Source: Plasmodium malariae | Lineage: Eukaryota; Apicomplexa; Aconoidasida; Haemosporida; Plasmodiidae | DNA length: 64,000 bases | Reading direction: 5' to 3' | NCBI RefSeq assembly: GCF_900090045.1 | Contig: NC_041780.1 | Span: 610,001-674,000, forward strand | Made by a program: the position numbers and the translations under genes | Shown: positions 1 to 9,533 of the stretch, piece after piece | Layout: each line of letters begins with the position of its first letter | Numbering within the stretch: the first letter of the stretch is position 1 | The notes under the pieces: model-generated | Seen by the model: only the letters and a program-made list of their open reading frames with translations | What the model was told of the DNA's origin: nothing | Database searches by the model: none

Positions 1-98
1 TTCCATTTACACAATCGCATTTACACAATTCCATTTACACAATTCCATTTACACAATTCCATTTACACAATTCCATTTACACAATCGCATTTATACAT
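1..98. repeat. 14-bp minisatellite (ttccatttacacaa)
   Basis: About six copies of ttccatttacacaa, with variants that start tcgc. The array starts at the window edge, so its true length is unknown. Confidence 0.85.
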
Positions 99-969
99 TT
101 ATGTACGCCGATTTACATAATATGTATGTGCACATACGTATTAATGAATATTTAATTTTTTTAATTTTTTTTTTAAACAATGAAAAAAAAGGTGAAAACT
201 AACCAGTGCGTGTACGCAAAACATTTGACAGTTATATATTTATTTTTATTATACAATAAAATATTTTCGAATGATTAACTTGAAGTAGCAAAAATTAAAT
301 TTTCCAAAAAAAAAAAAAAAAGAAAAAGAAATGAAACAAGATAAGATAAGATAAGATAAGAAGATAAGGGAAGGGAAAAAAGCTTGAACAGCTATACTTG
401 GACTTACATTTTTTATCTGGGTCTATAACATTGGTCAATTGCTTCCCCCTCTTAGCAAAACATAAGTGTACATAAGTTAGATTATTAATTTATGTGTGTG
501 TTTATATATATATATATATAATTTATATTTATGTGTATTTATTATTACTCAAGTTGCAATTTCTTTTTGTTCTGAACGCGTTCATACAAAAAAGGGAAAA
601 AAAAAAAAAAAAAACTATAAGCTTCTAATTTGGCTGTAAGAGAACTGAATTTCCTCTTTTATACCTGTGTGCACATATATTATTTATTTTTTTATTTTAT
701 TTTTTTTTTTTTGCTAATTGAAAATGCATGTGTAAAACAGCGATTTTTTTAAGAAAATTTTTTTATGAATATCTGGTTGTTCTATATTTTAAAATAACAA
801 AAAGATTATACATAAAAAAAGTATGACCTTTCAGGATTTCCAGCTATAAAGTGAGATGAGAAACTTCCAAAAGTACACATAACACAACATTCAGGAATAA
901 AAAGAGTAAAAAAGGAAAAAGGGAAACATCAATTTAGCGATAGAGTAATATACTGCTACAATAATTAAT

Positions 970-1152
970 TGCAAAACTGAATAACTGCAAAACTGAATAA
1001 CTGCAAAACTGACTAACTGCAAAACTGACTAACTGCAAAACTGACTAACTGCAAAACTGAATAACTGCAAAACTGAATAACTGCAAAACTGAATAACTGC
1101 AAAACTGAATAACTGCTAAACTGAATAACTGCTAAACTGAATAACTGCTAAA
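970..1152. repeat. 16-bp minisatellite (gcaaaactgaataact)
   Basis: About eleven copies of a 16-bp unit. Point variants (gact for gaat, gctaaa for gcaaaa) sit in adjacent blocks, which suggests local expansion of variant units. Confidence 0.85.
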
Positions 1153-1439
1153 ATAGGAACAGCCAGTTCACTAACGCCAGTAGATTAAAACTAAAATTAA
1201 AAAATTTTCTTCCTAACAATTCAGAGAAAAAATAAAATAGGAACACTGTTATATATTTAATACGTGAACAATATAAAAATTAGGCAAAAGTTAAGAAAAA
1301 AAAAAAAAAATATAAGTACATATACTTGCAGATGCGCATGTGTATATATATTTATACATATGCTACGCATGGGTTATCTAGTTGTATGTTTTTTTAAATG
1401 CAGAAATGGAGAAGAACTGAACGAAGCATATAAAACATG

Positions 1440-1548
1440 TTATATTAAAATATTATATTAAAATGATATATTAAAATATTATATTAAAATGATATATTAA
1501 AATATTAAATTAAAATGATATATTAAAATATTAAATTAAAATGATACA
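1440..1548. repeat. AT-only imperfect tandem repeat
   Basis: Repeats of roughly 25 bp built from aatattatattaaaatgata. They end just before the myosin B start codon, so they probably lie in its 5' UTR. Confidence 0.75.
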
Positions 1549-1562
1549 TAAAAATCGTAGTC

Positions 1563-3155
1563 ATGAATAAAGCTAGTGAACTGAACAATTACTTCCGGAT
1601 TAACAGTGAATTTGTAAAAAAAGATGAAAGTGATGTTGAAAAGTTTTATGTGTGGACACACAAAAGCCCAAATATTAATCTTTATCCCGATATCATTTTT
1701 TTTAAATGTCTAGTTACCAGTATTGAAGGAGAAAATTACAAGCTGAAAGAAATTTTACCCGAAACTAACAGCGAATATATAGTTAAAAAAGAGCACTTAT
1801 TTAATTGTAATAAAATGGTAAATATAAATAGTCATAGATTAAACGATATGGTTCATCAGAATTCTGCAGAAGTTTTAAATACGTTAGCTTTAAGATATGA
1901 AAAGAATTATATATATACAATAGCTGAACCAATGTTAATATCTATAAATCCGTATCAACTTATAGATGTCAATATGAATGATTATAAAACGATGAACACT
2001 CATGAGTTACCACCACATGTCTATACTTATGCAAAAGATGCAATGCTAGATTTTATAAACACGAAAAATAGTCAATCCATTATTATTAGTGGAGAAAGTG
2101 GTTCAGGAAAAACCGAAGCTTCAAAACTTGTTATCAAATTTTATTTGTCGGGAGTTAAGGAAAATAATGATATATCGAAAACACTGTGGGACTCGAATTT
2201 TATACTGGAGGTACGGCATATACTACAGGGGGTAGGGGAGGGGAACAGAAAAAAAAAGAAAAATGAAAAATAAAAAATAAAATAAAAATGAAAATGAAAA
2301 TGAAAAACGTAAAATAACAAAAAAGGAAAAATAAAAAATAAAATAAAAATAAAATGAAAAATGAAAAAGGAGGAAATGCTAATTCGTTTCCCATGTTTTA
2401 CTCCCAATTAATATAAATCAAAATGGTTACATCATCATTGCTTATACCCATACATACCCTTGTACACTTATGTGTATATGTACCTTTTTACACCGTTGCG
2501 TGCCTATTATGGCAAACACGTGCATTCTTGACGTCGAATACTTTGTCCTAGCTATATATAATATTGCTTGATGCTCCTCTTTTTCTTATTGTAATTTATT
2601 CAGGCTTTTGGAAATGCAAAAACAATAAAAAATAATAACTCAAGTAGGTATGGAAAGTATATCAAAATACAGTTAGACGAAAATCAAAACATAGTTTCTT
2701 CTTGCATTGAAATATTTCTACTGGAAAAAATAAGAGTTGTATCACAGGTATAAAATGGTTTAAAGTGTGTCTTATATTTCCAAGATCAAACAGAATCGGG
2801 GTGTAGTACTATTCAGACGGGCGATGCCTTTTCTTCGTCTCTCGTTTGTCTGCATTTTAGTCCTCTTCCCATTTACATAAATATTGTTATAGATATAGAT
2901 ACTAACATGCATATTGATATGCATGTACGTATACATACACATATGCGTGCACATAATCGTCTTTTTCTTCCCTTTTTTTTTATTTCCTGAAAATACGAAC
3001 AACAGGAAAATGAGGAAAGGAGCTACCACATTTTTTATGAAATTCTTAGGGGAATGAGTGAAGAGATGAAAAATAAGTACAATATAAAATCAGAAGATGA
3101 ATATAAGTACATATCCAATAAGTCTATAACAATTCAAGGTTATTAATCGCAAAAA

Positions 3156-3195
<40 letters not shown>

Positions 3196-4829
3196 TGTTA
3201 TTCTGTTTGGGTTCTACTACTATCTAAAAAGGACTTCACTGTTCTTCGCTTGTAGGATTCGCGATCCATTATAACTACTGCATAACTATCATATTAACAA
3301 CTGCGTAAATATCTCAATACTGCCGTATCATTTTTCTTCCTTTTTTCAGAAATTGACGATGTTAAAGATTTTGAAAAGTTAATGAACTCCTTCGATAAAA
3401 TGAATATGTCTGATATACGAGACGATCTTTTTCTTGTTTTATCAGGTAAATACAGATTATTAGTGTTCATATGTTATAATGCAATTTGAATAAAGGTTGT
3501 TATATATTGGAAGTTAGTTTTACGCCAATACGTGTAACGCCGCTTAACTTGTTGCTTAACTTGTTGCTTAACTTGTTGCTTAACTTGTTGCTTAACTTGT
3601 TGCTTAACTTGTTGCTTAACTTGCCGCGTAACTTGCGCTCATCTTGCCTCTATCCAGTGTTCTCTTTGTCTATCTCCCTTTTTAGGTTTATTGCTGCTAG
3701 GAAATATAGCCTTTGACGAAATAGAGAAAGGAGGGAAAAGTAACTGCAGCGAATTAAATGATGCAAACTTAAAAATTGTTAATGAGACAAGTAATTTGTT
3801 AGGTATAGAATACGAAAATTTAAGAAATGGTTTACTATTTAGTGAAAAAAATATAGCAAATCAGAGAATTGAAATCCCGTTGTCTGTAGAAGAATCTTTG
3901 TCCATTTGTCGATCCATTTCAAAAGATATATATAATAAAATTTTTGAGTTTATTACAAAAAAAATAAATGTATTTTTAAGTAATAATAAAGAATTAGAAA
4001 GTTTTATAGGTATTTTAGATATATTTGGATTTGAAATTTTCCTTAAAAACTCCTTAGAACAATTGTTAATCAATATAGCAAATGAAGAGATACATAATAT
4101 ATATTTGTTCGTAGTTTATGAAAAGGAATCAAAATTGTATAAAGAAGAAGGTATTGCATCTGACTCTGTGAAATATACCACTAACGAGAGCATTATAGAC
4201 TTACTACGGGGAAAAACGTCCATAATTTCTATTTTGGAGGATGCCTGTCTAGCCCCTGGAAAGAAGGATGAGGTAGCAAAAAAGAGTACTCTTAAAGAAT
4301 TCACACGACTCATGCTAGAAAACCACATTAGCACGTGGGCTCTCTTATAGCTTGCGTAATGTACAAACGTATATTCGCTTATATACCATCATGCACATAC
4401 GTATCTTCACGAACACATAATATGTGTCTGTCCCCTTGCTCATACGTGTACACGCCTTTCTTCTTTATTCTATCAGTCCATCGTAGGTATGTATACGAAT
4501 AAATTCTCTAAGCACACACATTATTCTATTTACAAACGGGATGCAAATAACAGCTTTATGATTAAGCACACAGTCAGTGATGTTACTTACAGTATTTCTA
4601 ATTTTATATCAAAAAATAAAGACATCCTATCTCCCAATATTTTGGGTTTATTAAAGGTTAGAATTTTAAACAAGAACAAAAAATTGGATTGGGGTGGTTA
4701 TAGGAAAATTAGATCCTCAACCTACTCGGCATATATGTCCAACGAACGCAAGATACATGCATGCACACATATACATACATATACATATACATACATATAC
4801 ATACATACATATACATACATACATATACA

Positions 4830-4861
<32 letters not shown>

Positions 4862-6228
4862 CATACATATACATACATACATATACATACATATACATAC
4901 ATACATATACATACATATACATACATACATATACATATAGATACATATACATACGTACATATACATACATACATATACATATACATACATACATATACGT
5001 ACATACATACATACATACGCATATATATGCACCCATGTTCAGGTGTCGAAAAACGGTTTACTTAAAAGCATATATGGAGATATAGAAATATCAGAATCCT
5101 TAGGTCGAAAAAATCTGATCTCATATAAATATTTGGAGAATCTAAAAAAGATATGTTCATATTTGAAGAGTACAAATATATATTTCATAAAATGTATCAA
5201 GCCAAATGAAACTAAAGAGAAGAATAATTTTAATCAAAAGAAAGTTTTCCCTCAGTTGTTTTCATTATCTATTGTTGAAACATTAAACATAAAATTTTTT
5301 TTTCAATATAAATATACATTTGCTTCGTTCTTGAGCTACTTCCAGTACTTAGATCTTGCCATTTCGAATGATAGTAATTTAGATGATAAGACAAAAGTAA
5401 CTATGATTCTCGAAAAAAATTTTAACAGGGATTCGTACAAGGTGAGATGTAGATACATGATGTGGAGGCAAATCGCGCACATTGCAAAGGACTGGGGAAA
5501 AAAAAAAAATTTAAAAAAATAAAAAAAAAATTTACGAATTAATTTTTTTTTTTTTAATTTCAAAATTGTAAACGTTTTTGTGTTTTCCTATGATGAGTTA
5601 CATGAATTTATAGTCTGATGGTTCATTGCCAGATAGTAACGTCATTACATTACGATTAAGCGATTGTCCATTATGTGTATTTATTTTTATTTTATTATTT
5701 TTTTTTTTTTGTAGCATTTCTACGAAAATTCTGTGCGAAATTTGTGTTGCATTATTTGCTATGCTTTATGTGAGGGGCTAGTCTTTAATATGCACATGAG
5801 TATGCATATGAACATATTTGTACATTTATGTCTATGTATAATGTACACAAGTATAAGCACATACATACATAAGCACACTTGCAATGCGCGCGATTTGCAA
5901 AAAGATGTAGTTATATTATTTCAAATGGATAATTTTAACGAGGGCTTTTCCTATATAAGCTACTGATAAAGGTTGTATATATCAGATATCTTTTTCCCTT
6001 TTTTTTTTTTAGGTGGGCAAAACGATGGCATTTTTGAAAAAGGATGTTGTTCGTGGGATGAGAGAAATAATTAACGAAAATTTAAAAGGCTATAAAAATG
6101 TATGCACCATAACAAGTGCATTGATAACAAGAATTAAAAAGAAAAAGAACGTCGAACTGAATATAAAAAATTTAGAGTTAACTCAGGCGTACTTGAGGAA
6201 GTACAAATACGTGAAAGAAATTAAATAA
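1563..6228 (+). CDS. MyoB: Myosin B, class XIV unconventional myosin heavy chain (8 exons)
   Basis: Exons by splice sites and reading frame: 1563-2210, 2604-2747, 3006-3138, 3350-3445, 3686-4272, 4477-4656, 5043-5441, 6013-6228. The joined frame gives 800 aa, close to the roughly 800 aa known for Plasmodium MyoB. Motor motifs are present: P-loop GESGSGKT (177-184), switch I NNNSSRYG (226-233) and switch II DIFGFE (452-457). The actin-binding side carries [10 protein letters not shown]. There is almost no tail beyond a short basic neck, as in other apicomplexan class XIV myosins. An in-frame TGA at 1542 limits the start to 1563. Family knowledge: MyoB is an ATP-driven actin motor placed at the extreme apex of invasive stages, with its own large light chain. 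All introns are GT-AG, and several are filled with simple repeats. The identity is firm by remembered similarity to P. falciparum MyoB; exon borders are inferred by eye. Confidence 0.93.
3543..3640. repeat. 12-bp repeat inside myosin B intron 4
   Basis: About seven copies of cttaacttgttg lie within intron 4 (3446-3685). They stay open in one frame but lie outside the coding exons. Confidence 0.85.
4755..5025. repeat. TACA/TATACA microsatellite in myosin B intron 6
   Basis: About 270 bp of tetranucleotide and hexanucleotide repeats (atacatac, atatacat) fill intron 6 (4657-5042). Open frames here in all directions (YIHT/MYVC strings) are repeat artefacts. Confidence 0.9.
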
Positions 6229-6274
6229 GTTTCTTTGATTTTTGGTTGTTCCTGCACTTTTTCTTATACACCCA

Positions 6275-6408
6275 TGTATGTGTGTATATGTAGGTGTGTA
6301 TATGTATGTGTGTATATGTATGTGTGTATATGTAGGTGTGTATATGTAGGTGTGTATATGTATGTGTGTATATGTATGTGCGTATATGTATGTGTGTACA
6401 TATATGGA
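6275..6408. repeat. 12-bp repeat (tgtgtatatgta/g)
   Basis: About eleven copies start roughly 50 bp after the myosin B stop codon, so they are probably transcribed in its 3' UTR. Confidence 0.85.
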
Positions 6409-6784
6409 TGTTCGAGGTCGAGTACATTTTAGCCGACTGGCCGAACAAAAGTGCGACTTTTTTCGTATTCTCCTTCAAATTACGCCAATAAACAATACGC
6501 TCTTTTTTATATTAATGCCTGCTATATATATCATGTGTTATGTTTATTCTTTTTTCCATTTTTATATTTTTAGTAAACGCTTATTACATTATTACTTCTT
6601 TATTTTGTTTTTTCTTGTTTTTAAAAAAAAAAATTAATTAATGTAACTGCCCATATCAGGGGTTAAGTTGTATCCTTTTAAAAAATAAATCTCGTTTAAT
6701 CATTCCCTTTTGCTCTTTTATTTTTTTTTTTTTTCTTTCATCAAGTTTTTTGAAATAGCAAATAGAGTATGTTTGCAATTATTG

Positions 6785-6998
6785 CATACGTATGTACGTA
6801 TGTAGTATGTACGTATGTAGTATGCACGTATGTAGTATGTACGTATGTAGTATGCACGTATGTAGTATGTACGTATGTAGTATGCACGTATGTAGTAGTA
6901 CGTATGTAGTATGCACGTATGTAGTATGTACGTATGTAGTATGTACGTATGTAGTATGCACGTATGTAGTATGCACGTATGTAGTATGTACGTATGTA
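6785..6998. repeat. 15-bp minisatellite (cgtatgtagtatgta)
   Basis: About fourteen copies. The units alternate between tatgta and tatgca, and one copy near 6895 is shortened. Confidence 0.9.
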
Positions 6999-7789
6999 TG
7001 AATATATACATGCATGTGGTCATCCCTGAATTGTTGTGTGTCTTTTTTTTTCCACTCCATTTGTGCGTTTAATAAATATAAAATATGATTAACTACTCTT
7101 TATGGCTACCCATTTTTTGTAATAATTTTTCATCATTCTTTTTATACTTTACACTTTTTGATGAACATGTGCATAATTGCAAATATTTTAAAAGGAAATG
7201 AAAGAACCAAACGTCTTTGCGTTTTTATGCCTTTTGAGGAAGGTACTGTAGTGAGAGAATAATTCCTTTTTTGGTGGATGAACTGATCATTCATAATTCC
7301 AAATTAAGAAATGCTCTTTTGAAAATATTTATATCACATATGTAATACGTCAATTTTTCTGTTCTGTTTTTATTAAGTATGGGCATGAGGAAGAAAAACT
7401 ATCCATTACATATGCGAGTATATACTATATATGTGCATATTTGTTTATATGTATAAATGTATATTTGTTTATATGTATATTTATATATATATATATATAT
7501 ATTTGTATATACGTGTGCAAATGTATGAAGAACTTTTCTTAACAGGCAAGGAGGCCTCTATTTTTCACGTAAACTTTTGCACATAAATTATGCCTAAAAA
7601 ATAAGGGGTATTTAGCACTATAACCACTTCAAAGTGCAACGATTTATCTTAGTTGAAATTTACTATATAGGGAATGGACAGACTTAAATCAATATAGTAT
7701 AAGACGAAACACTCATGTTATTTAAACAGTGCGTTTATGGATTCATTATTTACTTTTTTTTCCTTAAAACATGAATATAAGGAAAAGGT

Positions 7790-7905
7790 ATAAATTGAGA
7801 GAGTGGAACTTGAAAAAGCCGAAATTGATAAGGTAGAAATTGATAAAGTGGAACTTGATAAGGTCGAAATTAACGGCGTCCAAATTAATAGTGTCCAAAT
7901 TAAAT
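7790..7905. repeat. 15-bp degenerate repeat (gaaattgataaggta)
   Basis: About seven imperfect copies with substitutions in every unit, so the array is older than its neighbours. Confidence 0.75.
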
Positions 7906-8094
7906 ATAATATTGCTCTTATTATCATTTATGTAATAAAATTATGAGAAGTTTTTTCTTTTTTTTTGCCTTCCTCCACCATATAAGTTATTGTCTTATTT
8001 CCAGTTTCGAAATTTTTTAAACAATTTTTATACAATTGTTGATAAGAACCCACGGAGATGCGATGATGTGCATACGGTACACGTATAAACAAAT

Positions 8095-8262
8095 ATATAC
8101 ATACGTACATGCATACATACGTACATGCTACATACATACATACATACGTACATGCATACATACATACATACATACATACATACATACGTACATACATACA
8201 TACATACGTACATCGATACATACGTACATCGATACATACGTACATACATACATACGTACATA
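8095..8262. repeat. TACA/TACG tetranucleotide tract
   Basis: Runs of catacata interrupted by cgta and tcga variants, about 165 bp long. Confidence 0.9.
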
Positions 8263-8489
8263 TATGAATATTATTTATGACCATTTTACAGTTGAAATTT
8301 TTTTTTTTCCTCATCTAAATAGTTTTAACTTTATTTCCTTTTTAGCATAAAGAAAATGAAAAATTATTTTTTTTTTTTTTTGTTCATATGTTGTACAATT
8401 ACTACACTAGTTAGCTTTTTTAAATATGAATAAACTGTGAATGATTCATTAAAAAAAAAAAAAAAAAAGAAAGAAAAAAAGAAAAAAAG

Positions 8490-8632
8490 AAATAAAATGA
8501 GTTAAAATAAAATGAGTTGAAATAAAATGAGTTGAAATAAAATGAATTAAAATAAAATGAATTAAAATAAAATGAATTAAAATAAAATGAAATAAAATAA
8601 AATGAAATAAAATAAAACGAAATAAAATAAAA
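8490..8632. repeat. 15-bp repeat (aataaaatgagttga)
   Basis: About nine copies of aataaaatga followed by a variable five bases, preceded by a long poly(A)/AAAG run. Confidence 0.85.
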
Positions 8633-8907
8633 ATCAAGTGTTGCATAATACAAATAATGTTTGAAAAGATTATAAATAGGAAGAGCGCTATGACTTGCAT
8701 ATGTATATTAGCAGTATAGAAGTAGAGCTGTTAATTATTGGGGAGTACTTGTTTTATTAATTTTGTTGAACATAGTTAACATTACAGTTTTGTTTATCAT
8801 ATTTTTTGCTGGCTGTCAGGGTAACTCTTCCCCCTTTAGCAGAAGGGGAAATATTACACACTTAGAAAGCATCGCGTACATGTATTAGTAGTACGTGAGC
8901 GCATTGG

Positions 8908-9030
8908 TATAACGCATACGTACGCAGGCATAACACGCACGTACGCAGGCATAACACGCACGTACATAGGCATAACACGCACGTACATAGGCATAACACA
9001 CGCGTACATAGGTATAACATATACGCACAT
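8908..9030. repeat. 21-bp minisatellite (cataacacgcacgtacgcagg)
   Basis: About six copies. This is the most GC-rich short stretch of this spacer; variants carry acatagg for acgcagg. Confidence 0.85.
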
Positions 9031-9302
9031 TACTAATACAAGCGTGAACTTCCAACATTTTGAGGAAAAATAGAAGAAAAGAGTCTTCTAAAACGAAACT
9101 TTGCTTCTTCAAAATTGTGACAAGAGTAGTACAAAAAATTAAGTGCTTTAAGTAATGTTAATTAGTTTTATGAGTAAGTTTTTTCTTTTTCTTTTTTTTT
9201 TTTTTTAAATGCATATGGATATGATACAAATGTTAAGAATGTGTCAAGTTATTGAAATGATGAAATGTTTGAGAAGTTGAAAAGTTTGAAACATAGTGAG
9301 TA

Positions 9303-9412
9303 CGCCAAACGTGTCGAGAACTTCAAACGTGTTGAGAACTTCAAACGTGTAGAGAACTTCAAACGTGTAGAGAACTTCAAACGTGTAGAGAACTTTAAAC
9401 TTGTTGAGAGCT
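9303..9412. repeat. 18-bp minisatellite in a short upstream ORF
   Basis: About six copies of aaacgtgtagagaacttc. They sit inside an ATG-initiated open frame (9265-9459, 64 codons) that encodes repeated RVENFK. This frame ends before, and is out of frame with, the pseudokinase start at 9534. It may be an upstream ORF in the leader or a chance open repeat. Confidence 0.8.
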
Positions 9413-9533
9413 GCAAACGTGCCAAAGGACGAAGCACACTGATCTCTGCTGCTTATTGAACCCCGCTGCGCACACTGCAAACGCTGGAAGAAGGGAACAC
9501 ATTACTGCTATATATATTTTGTTGAAAAGAACC

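Larger units (their letters stand above)
1..1562. other. AT-rich spacer upstream of myosin B
   Basis: No gene is seen. The stretch holds three short tandem repeats, listed separately, poly(A)/poly(T) runs, and TA-rich sequence expected of a Plasmodium promoter and 5' UTR. A 65-codon open stretch at 1264-1461 has no recognisable content and does not read into the myosin frame. Confidence 0.7.
6229..9264. other. Spacer between myosin B and the pseudokinase gene
   Basis: No gene is seen. It contains six tandem repeat arrays, listed separately, and otherwise AT-rich sequence with many stops in all frames. It should hold the myosin B 3' UTR and the pseudokinase promoter. Confidence 0.65.

Noticed and set aside
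4694..5085. Several overlapping frames on both strands encoding YIHT or MYVC strings
   Set aside because: They are readings of the TACA microsatellite in MyoB intron 6.
5733..5966. 77-codon plus-strand frame
   Set aside because: It lies in MyoB intron 7; joining exons at 5441 and 6013 restores the conserved SYK-VGKTM sequence without it.
9456..9533. 26-codon N-terminal extension of the SCYL-like protein
   Set aside because: It starts at TTG, not ATG, and the family-like N-terminus begins at the ATG at 9534.
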